A stretch of 64,000 nt of DNA from Cupriavidus sp. U2 (GTDB lineage Bacteria; Pseudomonadota; Gammaproteobacteria; Burkholderiales; Burkholderiaceae), in the NCBI RefSeq assembly GCF_009663685.2, contig NZ_RCOG02000012.1, positions 422,056 through 486,055 on the forward strand, in the 5' to 3' direction. Under the pieces are notes generated by a model. That model saw only the letters and a program-made list of their open reading frames with translations. It was not told the DNA's origin and did no database searches. Below are positions 8,333 to 17,905 of this stretch, piece by piece. Each line of letters begins with the position of its first letter. The first letter of the stretch is position 1. Position numbers and translations under genes: made by a program.

Positions 8333-9367
8333 ATGATCGAACTGCAAGGACTCTCGCAGCGGTTCCCCGGCGGGTCGGGGGAAGTGCATGCCCTGCGCGA
8401 TGTCAGCCTCTCCATCGCCGCCGGCGAGATCTTCGGCATCATCGGCCGAAGCGGCGCCGGCAAGAGCACGCTGGTGCGTGCCATCAACCTGCTGAACCGG
8501 CCTTCCAGCGGCCGCGTGATCGTCGACGGCCAGGATCTCACCGCGCTGAACAACGGCGCGCTGCGCGAGGCGCGTCGCGAGATCGGCATGATCTTCCAGC
8601 ACTTCAACCTGCTGTCGTCGCGCACCGTGTATGACAATGTGGCGCTGCCGCTCGAACTGGCGGGCAAGTCGAAGCAGGACATCGCCGCGACCGTCGAGCC
8701 GTTGCTGGAACTGGTTGGCCTGTCAAAGCTGCGCGACCGCTATCCCGCGCAGATCAGCGGCGGGCAGAAGCAGCGTGTGGGTATCGCCCGCGCCTTGGCC
8801 AGCAAGCCCAAGGTGCTGCTGTCGGACGAAGCCACGTCGGCGCTGGACCCGGAAACCACGCGCTCGATCCTGGAACTGCTCAAGCAGATCAACCGGGAAC
8901 TGGGCCTGACCATCGTGATGATCACGCACCAGATGGAAGTCATCAAGCAGGTCTGCGACCGCGTGGCCGTGCTCGAAGCCGGGCAGGTCGTGGAATCGGG
9001 TCGCGTGATCGACGTATTCCTGCGCCCGCAGCACGAGGTCACCCGCGCGATGATCGGCGACGTGATTGCGCAGGAACTGCCGGCCAGCGTGCTCAAGCGT
9101 GTGGAAAGCCGCCTGGGCAATGGCCGCGACCATGTCTACCGCCTGGCATTCACCGGCGAGAACGTGGACCAGCCGGTGCTGGCGCAAGCCATTCGCCAGC
9201 ACGGTCTGGACTTCAACATCCTGCACGGCCATATCGACGAGATCCAGGGCCAGGCATTTGGCTCGCTGGCGATCATGGCCACGGGCGAACCTGCCGCGGT
9301 GCGCGCGGCGATGGACTATCTGCAGACGCAGGGCGTGGTCGTGGAGGAGATCGAACATGTGGTCTGA
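8333..9367 (+). CDS. metN: D/L-methionine ABC importer ATP-binding protein
   Basis: A 344-residue ABC ATPase. Walker A is GRSGAGKST (about residues 38-46), the signature is [15 protein letters not shown], and Walker B is [13 protein letters not shown]-terminal NIL/ACT-like domain (about 265-344) is the site of methionine feedback inhibition in MetN. It energises methionine import at the inner membrane. The ATG at 8333 gives [11 protein letters not shown] but lacks a clear Shine-Dalgarno. A TTG at 8312 lies 11 nt after AGGAG and would add seven residues. metI overlaps its end by 11 bp, indicating coupled translation. Confidence 0.95.
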   Translation: MIELQGLSQRFPGGSGEVHALRDVSLSIAAGEIFGIIGRSGAGKSTLVRAINLLNRPSSGRVIVDGQDLTALNNGALREARREIGMIFQHFNLLSSRTVYDNVALPLELAGKSKQDIAATVEPLLELVGLSKLRDRYPAQISGGQKQRVGIARALASKPKVLLSDEATSALDPETTRSILELLKQINRELGLTIVMITHQMEVIKQVCDRVAVLEAGQVVESGRVIDVFLRPQHEVTRAMIGDVIAQELPASVLKRVESRLGNGRDHVYRLAFTGENVDQPVLAQAIRQHGLDFNILHGHIDEIQGQAFGSLAIMATGEPAAVRAAMDYLQTQGVVVEEIEHVV

Positions 9368-10010
9368 AATGTTTGACCTGTTCCTGTCGTCGTTCGGCGA
9401 GACCTTGCTGATGGTGGCCATCTCGGGCGTGGTCGGATCGCTGCTCGGCGTGCCGCTGGGCGTGCTGCTGCACCTGACCAATCGCGGCGGCGTGCTGTCG
9501 CATCCGCTGTTCAACCGCACGATGGGCGTGGTCGTGAACGCGGTGCGCTCGATCCCGTTCATCATCCTGCTGGTGGTGGTGATCCCGTTCACGCGCTTTA
9601 TCGTCGGGTCGTCGATCGGCACCACGGCGGCCATCGTGCCGCTGACGATCGCCGCCGTGCCGTTCATCGCGCGCCTGGTGGAAGCCGCGCTGCGCGAGGT
9701 GGACAAGGGGCTGGTGGAGGCCGCGCAATCGATGGGCGCCACCACGGGCCAGATTGTCTGGAAGGTGCTGCTGCCAGAAGCCATGCCCGGCATCGTAGCG
9801 GGTTTGACGATCACGTTCGTGAGCCTGGTTGGCTATTCGGCCATGGCCGGCGCCATCGGCGGCGGCGGGCTCGGCGACCTGGGCATTCGCTATGGCTACC
9901 AGCGGTACATCACCGAGATCATGGTGGCCGTGGTGCTGATCCTGATCGTGTTCGTCCAGGCCGTGCAGAGCTTTGGCGACTGGCTGGTCCGCCGTATCAG
10001 CCATCGGTGA
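9357..10010 (+). CDS. metI: Methionine ABC importer permease
   Basis: A 217-residue inner-membrane protein, the same length as E. coli MetI, with five predicted membrane segments. The EAA coupling loop is around [20 protein letters not shown]. It forms the homodimeric channel of MetNI. The start overlaps the metN end by 11 bp. The last codons lie in an 11-bp tandem repeat that continues past the stop (see repeat entry). Confidence 0.95.
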   Translation: MWSEMFDLFLSSFGETLLMVAISGVVGSLLGVPLGVLLHLTNRGGVLSHPLFNRTMGVVVNAVRSIPFIILLVVVIPFTRFIVGSSIGTTAAIVPLTIAAVPFIARLVEAALREVDKGLVEAAQSMGATTGQIVWKVLLPEAMPGIVAGLTITFVSLVGYSAMAGAIGGGGLGDLGIRYGYQRYITEIMVAVVLILIVFVQAVQSFGDWLVRRISHR

Positions 10011-10030
10011 GCCATCGGTGAGCCATCGGC
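9999..10030 (+). repeat. 11-bp tandem repeat spanning the metI stop codon
   Basis: Three consecutive copies of AGCCATCGGTG are present: 9999-10009, 10010-10020 and a 10-base last copy at 10021-10030 ending in C. The first contains the last metI codons and most of its stop. The array fills half of the metI-metQ gap and ends 45 nt before metQ. Confidence 0.9.
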
Positions 10031-10075
10031 CGGCCATAACAATTTCTACGCAGGGAAACTCAGGGGTAAATCGCA

Positions 10076-10870
10076 ATGCAACGTCGTAGTGTGATCAAGA
10101 GCGCCATCGTCGCGCTGGGTGTGGTGGTGTCGGCAGGCGCGTTCGCGCAGGACAAGCCGATCAAGATCGGCGTCACGGGTGGCCCGCACGCGCAGATCAT
10201 GGAGCAGGTCAAGAAGGTGGCGGCCAAGGACGGCCTGAATATCCAGGTGGTGGAATTCAGCGACTACATCCAGCCCAACGCGGCGCTGGCCGCAGGCGAT
10301 CTCGACGCCAACAGCTACCAGCATCTGCCGTACCTGGAAGCCCAGATCAAGGATCGCGGCTACAAGTTCACGCATGTCGCCTTCACCGTGACGTTCCCGA
10401 TGGGCGTCTACTCGAAGAAGATCAAGTCGCTCGACCAGATCAAGCAGGGCGCCCGCGTGGGTGTGCCGAACGATCCCACCAACGGTGGCCGCGGTCTGCT
10501 GCTGCTGCAGGCCAAGGGTCTGATCAAGCTGCGCCCGGATGCCGGCCTGAAGGCCACGCCGCTGGACATCGTCGAGAACCCGAAGAAGATCAAGATCGTG
10601 GAACTGGACGCCGCGCAGCTGCCGCGTTCGCTCGACGACCTGGACGCCGCTGCCATCAACGGCAACTACGCCGAATCGGCCGGCCTGTCGCCCACGCGTG
10701 ACGCCATCGCCATGGAAGGCCCGAAGGGTCCGTACGCCAACCTGATCGCCATCCGTACCGCCGACAAGGACAAGCCATGGGTGGCCAAGCTGGTGAAGGC
10801 GTACCACTCGCCTGAAATCAAGCAGTACGTGCAGAGCACTTTTAAGGAATCCGTGATTGCCGCCTGGTAA
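10076..10870 (+). CDS. metQ: Methionine ABC importer substrate-binding protein
   Basis: A 264-residue NlpA/MetQ-family binding protein. It has an N-terminal signal peptide ending near AGAFAQ|D and the family segments IKIGVTGGPHAQIMEQV, DANSYQHLPYLEAQ and GVPNDPTNGGRGLLLLQ. The last binds the methionine carboxylate region. It captures methionine in the periplasm for MetNI. Unlike E. coli MetQ, no Cys is present in the signal peptide, so it should be a soluble periplasmic protein, not a lipoprotein. It is the third gene of metNIQ. Confidence 0.93.
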   Translation: MQRRSVIKSAIVALGVVVSAGAFAQDKPIKIGVTGGPHAQIMEQVKKVAAKDGLNIQVVEFSDYIQPNAALAAGDLDANSYQHLPYLEAQIKDRGYKFTHVAFTVTFPMGVYSKKIKSLDQIKQGARVGVPNDPTNGGRGLLLLQAKGLIKLRPDAGLKATPLDIVENPKKIKIVELDAAQLPRSLDDLDAAAINGNYAESAGLSPTRDAIAMEGPKGPYANLIAIRTADKDKPWVAKLVKAYHSPEIKQYVQSTFKESVIAAW

Positions 10871-10982
10871 TTTCTGGAGGTTTTCATCCAAACCGTGCGC
10901 CGGCAGGGCATCCTGCGGCACAATCGCGATGATTTTTTTGGATTGCCGGCTATGCCCGGCAATTCTTTGTCGATAAAATAGT

Positions 10983-11028
10983 ACGATCGTTCGAAAAACA
11001 AGAGAGTCGCCACCCCGGTGGTTATAAT
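10983..11028 (+). promoter_or_regulatory. Candidate promoter and palindromic operator upstream of etfBA
   Basis: TATAAT (11023-11028) lies 52 nt before etfB, with only a weak -35. The palindrome ACGATCGT (10983-10990) lies about 40 bp upstream of the TATAAT. From memory, TetR-type repressors of fatty-acid and acyl-CoA genes bind palindromes with this kind of core, but I cannot verify the match. A separate hairpin, ATTGCCGG / CCGGCAAT (10942-10963), precedes it and may belong to the metQ 3' end. Confidence 0.4.
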
Positions 11029-11079
11029 GGCGAGCGATTCAAAAACTTTGGAACTATCAGCTATCAGTGGAGTGAGCGC

Positions 11080-11829
11080 ATGAAAGTACTCGTCGCAGTC
11101 AAGCGGGTGGTGGACTACAACGTCAAGGTCCGCGTGAAGTCGGATGGCACGGGCGTTGACCTGGCCAACGTCAAGATGAGCATGAACCCGTTCGACGAAA
11201 TCGCCGTCGAAGAGGCCGTGCGCCTGAAGGAAGCCGGCGTCGTCACCGAGGTAATCGCCGTGTCGTGCGGCGTGGCCCAGTGCCAGGAAACCCTGCGTAC
11301 CGCGATGGCCATTGGCGCCGACCGCGGCATCCTGGTGGAATCGAACGAAGACCTGCAGCCGCTGGCCGTGGCCAAGCTGCTGAAGGCACTGATCGACAAG
11401 GAACAGCCGAGCCTGGTGATCCTGGGCAAGCAGGCCATCGACGACGACTCGAACCAGACCGGCCAGATGGTGGCCGCGCTGGCCGGCCTGCCGCAAGCCA
11501 CGTTCGCCTCGAAGGTGGTGGTGGCCGACGGAAAGGCTTCGGTCACGCGTGAAGTGGATGGCGGTCTGGAAACGCTGTCGGTCAAGCTGCCGGCCGTGGT
11601 GACCACCGACCTGCGCCTGAACGAGCCGCGCTACGTGACGCTGCCGAACATCATGAAGGCGAAGAAGAAGCCGCTGGATACCGTGAAGCCGGAAGACCTC
11701 GGCGTCGACGTGAAGCCGCGCCTGCAGACCGTCAAGGTTGTCGAGCCTGCCAAGCGCAGCGCCGGCGTGATGGTGCCGGACGTTGCCACGCTGGTGCAAA
11801 AGCTGAAGTCGGAAGCCAAGGTTATCTGA
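11080..11829 (+). CDS. etfB: Electron transfer flavoprotein beta subunit
   Basis: A 249-residue protein starting [19 protein letters not shown], with the ETF-beta signature [21 protein letters not shown] and AMP-binding residues in the N-terminal half. With EtfA it accepts electrons from acyl-CoA dehydrogenases and passes them to ETF-quinone oxidoreductase. A Shine-Dalgarno (GGAGTGAGCGC) precedes the ATG. It is co-transcribed with etfA, 19 nt downstream. The neighbouring acyl-CoA dehydrogenase gene is a plausible electron donor. Confidence 0.96.
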   Translation: MKVLVAVKRVVDYNVKVRVKSDGTGVDLANVKMSMNPFDEIAVEEAVRLKEAGVVTEVIAVSCGVAQCQETLRTAMAIGADRGILVESNEDLQPLAVAKLLKALIDKEQPSLVILGKQAIDDDSNQTGQMVAALAGLPQATFASKVVVADGKASVTREVDGGLETLSVKLPAVVTTDLRLNEPRYVTLPNIMKAKKKPLDTVKPEDLGVDVKPRLQTVKVVEPAKRSAGVMVPDVATLVQKLKSEAKVI

Positions 11830-11848
11830 GCGCGGGGGAGAAAAGAAC

Positions 11849-12784
11849 ATGACTGCACTTGTCATTGCTGAACACGACAATCAATCGATCAAGGCCGCCA
11901 CGTTGAACGCCGTGACGGCTGCCGCCCAGTGCGGCGGCGACGTCCACGTGCTGGTGGCCGGTTCCAACGCCCGCGCCGCGGCCGATGCCGCCGCGAAGAT
12001 CGCCGGCGTGTCGAAGGTCCTGCTGGCCGACGCACCGTACTTTGCCGACGGCCTGGCCGAAAACGTGGGCGAACAGATCCTGGCCATCGCCAGCGACTAT
12101 TCGCACATCGTTGCCCCGGCGACCGCTTCGGGCAAGAACATCCTGCCGCGCGTGGCCGCCAAGCTGGACGTGGCCCAGTTGTCGGACATCACCAAGGTGG
12201 ATTCGCCCGACACGTTCGAGCGTCCGATCTACGCCGGCAACGCCATCGCCACGGTCAAGTCGCAAGACAAGATCAAGGTGATCACGGTGCGTGGCACGGC
12301 ATTCGACCCGGCTGCCGCCGAAGGTGGCTCGGCTGCGGTGGAAACGCTGCCGGCCGTGGCCGACGCGGGCATCTCGCAATTCGTGTCGCGTGAAGTGACC
12401 AAGAGCGACCGTCCGGAACTGACCGCCGCCAAGATCATCGTTTCCGGTGGCCGTGGCGTGGGTTCGGGCGAGAACTACACCAAGGTGCTGACCCCGCTGG
12501 CCGACAAGCTCGGCGCGGCGCTGGGCGCATCGCGTGCCGCAGTCGATGCCGGCTTCGTGCCGAACGACTACCAGGTCGGCCAGACCGGCAAGATCGTCGC
12601 CCCGCAGCTGTACATCGCCGTCGGTATCTCGGGCGCGATCCAGCATCTGGCCGGCATGAAGGACTCCAAGGTGATCGTCGCGATCAACAAGGACGCGGAA
12701 GCCCCGATCTTCTCGGTGGCGGACTACGGCCTGGTGGGCGACCTGAACACCGTGGTGCCCGAGCTGGTGGCAGCACTGGGCTGA
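11849..12784 (+). CDS. etfA: Electron transfer flavoprotein alpha subunit
   Basis: A 311-residue FAD-binding partner of EtfB. The C-terminal FAD domain contains [12 protein letters not shown] and the signature [19 protein letters not shown], followed by IQHLAGM. A GGGGGAG Shine-Dalgarno lies 12-19 nt before the ATG. Two hairpins, the second a classical intrinsic terminator, end the etfBA unit before the acyl-CoA dehydrogenase gene. Confidence 0.96.
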   Translation: MTALVIAEHDNQSIKAATLNAVTAAAQCGGDVHVLVAGSNARAAADAAAKIAGVSKVLLADAPYFADGLAENVGEQILAIASDYSHIVAPATASGKNILPRVAAKLDVAQLSDITKVDSPDTFERPIYAGNAIATVKSQDKIKVITVRGTAFDPAAAEGGSAAVETLPAVADAGISQFVSREVTKSDRPELTAAKIIVSGGRGVGSGENYTKVLTPLADKLGAALGASRAAVDAGFVPNDYQVGQTGKIVAPQLYIAVGISGAIQHLAGMKDSKVIVAINKDAEAPIFSVADYGLVGDLNTVVPELVAALG

Positions 12785-12795
12785 TAACGCCCGAC

Positions 12796-12880
12796 CGGCC
12801 GGTTCGACATCGCATTGAACCGGCCGCAAGCAGAACTACTATAAAGCCGTTCCGGGTAGCTTCCCGCGAGCGGCTTTTTT
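12796..12880 (+). terminator. Tandem hairpins ending etfBA
   Basis: First, a perfect 10-bp stem CGGCCGGTTC / GAACCGGCCG (12796-12826). Second, AAAGCCG / CGGCTTT (12843-12877) with inner pairing, followed by a T6 run (12875-12880). The second is a convincing intrinsic terminator. Confidence 0.8.
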
Positions 12881-12901
12881 GCAGGATCGTGGAGACATAC
12901 G

Positions 12902-14686
12902 ATGACCTATCGCGCACCACTCAAGGACATGCAGTTCGTCATGAACGAACTGGCAGGGCTTGAACAGATCAGCCAGTTGCCCGGCTACGAAGAGGCAACC
13001 CCCGATACGGCGCAGGCCGTGCTGGAAGAAGCCGCCAAGTTCAACGAACAGGTGGTGGCGCCGCTGAACCGTCCGGGCGACCTCAGCCCCAGCAGCTGGA
13101 AGGATGGCGTGGTCACCACCACGGCCGGCTTCAAGGATGCTTTCCGGCAGTTTGGCGAAGGTGGCTGGCAGGGCGTGCTGCATCCGGCAGAGTTCGAAGG
13201 CCAGGGCCTGCCCAAGCTGGTGGCCACGCCGTGCATCGAAATGCTGAACAGCGCGAACCTGTCGTTCGCGCTGTGCCCGCTGCTGACCGACGGCGCCATC
13301 GAGGCCCTGCTGACTGCCGGCAGCGATGACCAGAAGGCAACTTTCCTGCCCAAGCTGATCTCGGGTGAGTGGACCGGCACGATGAACCTGACCGAGCCGC
13401 AAGCCGGGTCGGACCTGGCTGCGGTGCGCACGCGCGCCGAGCCGCAGGGCGACGGCACGTTCAAGATTTTCGGCACCAAGATCTTCATCACGTATGGCGA
13501 GCACGACATGGCGGACAACATCGTCCACCTGGTGCTGGCGCGCACGCCAACCGCGCCCGAGGGCGTGAAGGGCATCTCGCTGTTCATCGTGCCCAAGTTC
13601 AAGGTGAACGCCGATGGGTCGCTGGGCGAACGCAACGACGTGCAGTGCGTGTCGATCGAGCACAAACTTGGCATCAAGGCCAGTCCCACGGCGGTGCTGC
13701 AGTTCGGCGACCACGGCGGTGCCATCGGCACGCTGGTGGGCGAGGAGAACCGCGGCCTCGAGTACATGTTCATCATGATGAACTCGGCGCGCTTCGCGGT
13801 GGGCATGCAGGGCATTGCGATTTCCGAGCGCGCCTACCAGCAGGCCGTGGCGTACGCCAAGGACCGCGTGCAGAGCCGGCCGGTGGATGGATCGGCGCGC
13901 GAGGCGGTGACGATCATCCATCATCCGGACGTCAAGCGCATGCTGATGACGATGCGCGCGCTGATCGAAGGCGCCCGCGCCGTGGCCTATGTGGCCGCCG
14001 CCGCCAGCGACATCGCCCACCAGCATCCCGACGAAGCCGTGCGCCGCGAGAACATGGCGCTCTACGAGTTCCTGGTGCCGGTGGTGAAGGGCTGGAGCAC
14101 CGAGCTGTCGATCGACGTGACGAGCCTGGGCGTGCAGGTGCACGGCGGCATGGGCTTCATCGAGGAAACGGGCGCGGCGCAGCACTATCGCGACGCCCGC
14201 ATCCTGACGATCTACGAAGGCACGACCGCCATCCAGGCCAACGACCTGGTCGGTCGCAAGACCGTGCGCGACGGCGGCGCCGTGGCGCGTGCCATCTGCG
14301 CGAAGATCGCCGAAACCGAAGCCGAACTGGGCAAGCACGGCGGCGCGTCGTTCAAGGCCGTGCAGACGCAGCTGAGGCTGGGCCGCGAGGCGCTGGAAGC
14401 CGTGGTGAAGTTCGTGGTGGAAAATGCCAAGGGCGATCCGAACGCCGTGTTTGCCGGCAGCGTGCCTTACCTGAAGCTCTGCGGCATCGTACTGTCGGGC
14501 TGGCAACTGGGCCGCGCCATGCTGGTGGCCGACGCGAAGCGTGCGGAAGATCCGGCGTTCTACGACGCCAAGATCGCCACCGCGTATTTCTTTGGCCAGC
14601 ACATCCTGTCGCAGGCCTCGTCGCTGCGCGCGGCCATCGTGGAAGGCGCGGAGCCGGTCAAGGCCATGACGGCCGATCAGTTCTGA
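12902..14686 (+). CDS. Acyl-CoA dehydrogenase, long (DmdC/FadE-like) type
   Basis: A 594-residue flavoenzyme, longer than the ~380-residue classical family because of an extra C-terminal domain (about residues 465-590). It shows MNLTEPQAGSDLAAVRTRA (acyl-CoA/FAD region), FIEETGAAQHYRDARI and the catalytic-base motif IYEGTTAIQ. It introduces a 2,3-double bond into an acyl-CoA and passes electrons to ETF, whose genes lie just upstream. Architecture resembles proteins annotated as 3-methylmercaptopropionyl-CoA dehydrogenase (DmdC), but chain-length specificity is not readable. It likely has its own promoter after the etfBA terminator. Confidence 0.9.
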   Translation: MTYRAPLKDMQFVMNELAGLEQISQLPGYEEATPDTAQAVLEEAAKFNEQVVAPLNRPGDLSPSSWKDGVVTTTAGFKDAFRQFGEGGWQGVLHPAEFEGQGLPKLVATPCIEMLNSANLSFALCPLLTDGAIEALLTAGSDDQKATFLPKLISGEWTGTMNLTEPQAGSDLAAVRTRAEPQGDGTFKIFGTKIFITYGEHDMADNIVHLVLARTPTAPEGVKGISLFIVPKFKVNADGSLGERNDVQCVSIEHKLGIKASPTAVLQFGDHGGAIGTLVGEENRGLEYMFIMMNSARFAVGMQGIAISERAYQQAVAYAKDRVQSRPVDGSAREAVTIIHHPDVKRMLMTMRALIEGARAVAYVAAAASDIAHQHPDEAVRRENMALYEFLVPVVKGWSTELSIDVTSLGVQVHGGMGFIEETGAAQHYRDARILTIYEGTTAIQANDLVGRKTVRDGGAVARAICAKIAETEAELGKHGGASFKAVQTQLRLGREALEAVVKFVVENAKGDPNAVFAGSVPYLKLCGIVLSGWQLGRAMLVADAKRAEDPAFYDAKIATAYFFGQHILSQASSLRAAIVEGAEPVKAMTADQF

Positions 14687-14715
14687 TGCGCGTCACGCCA
14701 TCGTAGCAATGCGAA

Positions 14716-14739
14716 AAGGGCGACCCGCGGGTCGCCCTT
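14716..14739. terminator. Bidirectional hairpin between acyl-CoA dehydrogenase and dadA
   Basis: A perfect 24-bp palindrome: AAGGGCGACCCG followed immediately by its reverse complement. It lies 30 nt past the dehydrogenase stop, between two convergent genes, with an A4 run on the left flank. Confidence 0.7.
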
Positions 14740-14761
14740 CCTGTCTCTGCAGCGCAGGCAA

Positions 14762-16066
14762 TCAGGCCGGCACCGGACGCGGCACGTGGTGCGTGCGCGG
14801 CGGCTTGCGATAGCGATCCACCGACAGGTCGTCGGCGCGAATCGCCGGGCGCGTGCCCGATACCAGGTCGGACAGCAACTGGCCCGAGCCGCAAGCCATG
14901 GTCCAGCCCAGCGTGCCGTGGCCGGTGTTGAGCCACAGGCCGCGAATGCCGGCAGGGCCCACCACGGGCGTGCCGTCCGGCGTCATCGGACGCAGGCCAG
15001 TCCAGAACGTGGCGCGGCTCACATCCCCGGCACCCGGGAACAGGTCGGTCACCACGTGTTCGAGCGTACGGCGCTTGTTCGGATCGAGCGAGCGGTCGTA
15101 GCCGACGATCTGTGCCATGCCGCCCACGCGGATGCGGTCGTCAAAGCGCGTGATCGCCACCTTGTAGGTCTCGTCCAGCACCGTCGACACCGGGCTCTTG
15201 TCGGCATCGCGCAGCGGCACCGTAATCGAGAAGCCCTTGAGCGGATAGACCGGCAGATTCGACAGGCCCGGCAGCACCGGCTTCACGAACGGCGTGGACC
15301 AGCTGCCCAGCGCCACCACCACGGCATCGGCCAGCATCGGCTCGCCGCCGACGATGGCGCCGGTCACGGCATCACCCTGGGTCAGCAGGCCGTCGATCGA
15401 CCGGTTGTACTGGAACTGCACGCCGATCGACGCAGCCATGGCTGCCAGCCGTTCGGTAAACAGCTGGCAGTCCCCGGTTTCATCGTTCGGCAGGCGCAAG
15501 CCACCCGCCAGCTTTTGGCCGGCGGCGGCAAGCGCCGGTTCGCTCGCGCCGAGTTCGTCGCGCGAGAGCAATTCGTAGGGCACGCCGGCTTCTTCCAGCA
15601 CGGCAATGTCGCGCGACGCGGCTTCCATCTGCGCATCGGTACGGAACACCTGCAGCGTGCCCTGCTGGCGGCCCTCGTAGGCAATGCCGGTCTCGGCACG
15701 CAGCGTGCGGATGCAGTCACGGCTGTATTCGGCCAGGCGCACCATGCGTTCCTTGTTCACGGCATAGCGGTCGGCCGTGCAGTTCTGCAGCATCTGCCAC
15801 ATCCACTGCAACTGGAACAGCGAGCCATCAGGCTTGATGGTCAGCGGCGCATGTTCCTGGAACATCCACTTGATCGCCTTCAGCGGCACCCCCGGAGCGG
15901 CCCATGGCGACGCATAGCCCGGCGAGATCTGGCCGGCATTGGCAAAGCTGGTGCCCAGTGCCGGGCCGCCTTCGCGGTCCACCACGGTCACTTCGTGACC
16001 GGCACGGGCCAGGTACCACGCACTGGTGACGCCAATCACGCCACTGCCAAGAACAAGAACGCGCAT
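14762..16066 (-). CDS. dadA: D-amino acid dehydrogenase small subunit
   Basis: A 434-residue FAD oxidoreductase of the DAO superfamily (E. coli DadA is 432). The N-terminal dinucleotide fold is [20 protein letters not shown], with a family segment [16 protein letters not shown] and a C-terminal [15 protein letters not shown]. It oxidises D-amino acids, mainly D-alanine, at the membrane and feeds electrons to quinone. The start MRVLVLGSG at 16066 was preferred over a longer frame. It is divergent from an Lrp/AsnC gene, a usual arrangement for dad regulation. Confidence 0.93.
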   Translation of the reverse strand: MRVLVLGSGVIGVTSAWYLARAGHEVTVVDREGGPALGTSFANAGQISPGYASPWAAPGVPLKAIKWMFQEHAPLTIKPDGSLFQLQWMWQMLQNCTADRYAVNKERMVRLAEYSRDCIRTLRAETGIAYEGRQQGTLQVFRTDAQMEAASRDIAVLEEAGVPYELLSRDELGASEPALAAAGQKLAGGLRLPNDETGDCQLFTERLAAMAASIGVQFQYNRSIDGLLTQGDAVTGAIVGGEPMLADAVVVALGSWSTPFVKPVLPGLSNLPVYPLKGFSITVPLRDADKSPVSTVLDETYKVAITRFDDRIRVGGMAQIVGYDRSLDPNKRRTLEHVVTDLFPGAGDVSRATFWTGLRPMTPDGTPVVGPAGIRGLWLNTGHGTLGWTMACGSGQLLSDLVSGTRPAIRADDLSVDRYRKPPRTHHVPRPVPA

Positions 16067-16096
16067 TTTCGGGGGCTCCGTACTGCCAACCAAGGC

Positions 16097-16118
16097 TATA
16101 GAAGAATTCGCTTCTATA
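16097..16118. promoter_or_regulatory. Inverted repeat in the dadA-lrp intergenic region
   Basis: A perfect 8-bp inverted repeat TATAGAAG / CTTCTATA with a 6-nt spacer lies 31 bp before dadA and 58 bp before the Lrp-family gene. Its symmetry, AT-rich arms and position suggest the operator of the adjacent regulator. This is inferred from context only. Confidence 0.5.
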
Positions 16119-16175
16119 CTATTGACTTCGAAGCAGTGTTAGTTCGCGAATTTCTTACAAAAACAGGAAAGATTC

Positions 16176-16691
16176 ATGAGAACAAGCCGCCAGCCGGTCC
16201 GCTCGCTGGACCGCCTGGATCGCAAGATCCTTGGGGTGCTGCAGGGCGATGGCCGGATATCGATGAAAGACCTGGCGGAAGCCGTGGGGCTGACGATCAC
16301 GCCCTGCATCGAACGCGTGAAGCGGCTGGAGCGCGACGGCGTCATCATGGGCTACTACGCGCGGCTGAATCCGGCCCTGCTGGGCAGCGCGCTGCTGGTG
16401 TTCGTCGAGATATCGCTGAACAACAAGTCGGGCAACATGTTCGAACAGTTCCGGCGCGAGGTGCTGCGCATCCCCGAGGTGCTGGAGTGCCATCTGGTGT
16501 CGGGCGATTTCGATTACCTGATCAAGGCACGCATCCGGGAGATTGGCGAGTACCGCCGGCTGCTGGGCGACATCCTGTTGCAACTGCCCGGCGCCGCGCA
16601 GTCGAAGAGCTACGTCGTGATGGAAGAAATCAAGGAAACGCTGGCGATCGCGGTGGACGCCAAGGAAAGTAGCGTATCCGGCACGACCTGA
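16176..16691 (+). CDS. Lrp/AsnC-family transcriptional regulator (likely dadA regulator)
   Basis: A 171-residue protein. An N-terminal winged-HTH (about residues 11-60, LDRLDRKILGVLQGDGRISMKDLAEAVG is split across helices 1-2) is followed by a C-terminal RAM ligand domain (about 75-155) with the GDFDYLIKAR core. Lrp-family proteins form octamers and sense amino acids. Divergence from dadA and the shared 110-bp promoter region point to D-/L-alanine-responsive control of dadA. The start has AGGAA 6 nt upstream. Confidence 0.9.
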   Translation: MRTSRQPVRSLDRLDRKILGVLQGDGRISMKDLAEAVGLTITPCIERVKRLERDGVIMGYYARLNPALLGSALLVFVEISLNNKSGNMFEQFRREVLRIPEVLECHLVSGDFDYLIKARIREIGEYRRLLGDILLQLPGAAQSKSYVVMEEIKETLAIAVDAKESSVSGTT

Positions 16692-16762
16692 ATTCGGGCT
16701 TGGATCACGGTCATCGATACTGTATATTTGTACAGTATTCCCTTGCCCCCAAGACCCACCCC

Positions 16763-17905
16763 ATGCCCCCGATTCCCATGCCGCCCCGAAAGGGCCGCGG
16801 CGCTGTCAGCAACCTGCAGGGACGCTTCGAGCGCGATCAGCGCGAGGCGTTCGACGATGGGTGGCTGGCGCCGGAGGAATCCCCATCCGGCGACGGGGCG
16901 GGCGCAGACGCGGCGCTGCCGCCCCGGCTGGTCACGCACGTGACGCGGGAACAGGCCAGGTCGATTCTCTCGCGCAATGCATCGCCCGATATTCCGTTCG
17001 ATACGTCGCTGAATCCGTATCGCGGCTGCGAACATGGCTGCATCTACTGTTTTGCGCGCCCGACGCACGCCTACCTGGACCTGTCCCCGGGGCTCGATTT
17101 CGAGACGAAGCTGTACGCCAAGGCCAACGCCGCGGAGCGCCTGCGTGACGAATTGTCCCGGCCATCGTATCGCTGCGAGACGATTGCGCTGGGCGTGAAT
17201 ACCGACGCCTATCAGCCAATCGAGCGCGAGCAGCGCATCACACGTGGCGTTCTGGAAGTGCTGCACGAGACCGACCACCCGGTGGCGCTGATCACCAAGT
17301 CATCGCTGATCGAACGCGACATTGACCTGCTGGCACCGATGGCCGCACAGCGGCTGGCGGCGGCAGCCGTGACCATCACCACGCTCGATGCCGACGTGGC
17401 ACGCACGCTGGAGCCCCGCGCGGCCACGCCGTCGCGCCGGCTGCGCACGATCCGGGAATTGACCGATGCCGGGATTCCGGTGGGCGTGAGTGTAGCCCCG
17501 GTCATCCCGTTCATTACGGAGCCCGATCTGGAAAGAATTCTGGAAGCCGCGCGTGACGCGGGGGCGGTCTACGCCAACTACGTCGTGTTGCGTTTGCCGT
17601 GCGAAGTGCGCCCGCTGTTCCAGGAATGGCTGCAGGCGCATTTTCCAGACCGTGCCGAGCGGGTCATGAACCGCGTACGCGACATGCGTGGCGGCAAGGA
17701 TTACGACGCCGATTTCGCTTCGCGCATGCGCGGCACGGGGATCTGGGCCGATCTGATCCGGCAGCGGTTCTACAAGGCCGCGGATCGTCTCGGATTTCGC
17801 TATAACCGCTTCGAGCTCGATACGTCGCGGTTCAGGCCACCGCCCAGACCGACGCGATCGACGCGGCCGTGCGGCGGCGAAGACAGGCAAGGCTCGCTCT
17901 TCTGA
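16763..17905 (+). CDS. PA0069-type radical SAM protein
   Basis: A 380-residue radical SAM enzyme. The [4Fe-4S] motif is CEHGCIYC (Cys at about 89, 93, 96; CX3CX2C), within GCEHGCIYCFARPTHAYL. The N-terminus PPRKGRGAVSNLQGRFE is typical of the Rv2578c/PA0069 family, which is related in fold to spore photoproduct lyase. The reaction is not known. Three in-frame starts are possible (16700, 16763, 16778); 16763 is a compromise with no good Shine-Dalgarno. The last 106 bp overlap a small gene on the other strand. Confidence 0.85.
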   Translation: MPPIPMPPRKGRGAVSNLQGRFERDQREAFDDGWLAPEESPSGDGAGADAALPPRLVTHVTREQARSILSRNASPDIPFDTSLNPYRGCEHGCIYCFARPTHAYLDLSPGLDFETKLYAKANAAERLRDELSRPSYRCETIALGVNTDAYQPIEREQRITRGVLEVLHETDHPVALITKSSLIERDIDLLAPMAAQRLAAAAVTITTLDADVARTLEPRAATPSRRLRTIRELTDAGIPVGVSVAPVIPFITEPDLERILEAARDAGAVYANYVVLRLPCEVRPLFQEWLQAHFPDRAERVMNRVRDMRGGKDYDADFASRMRGTGIWADLIRQRFYKAADRLGFRYNRFELDTSRFRPPPRPTRSTRPCGGEDRQGSLF

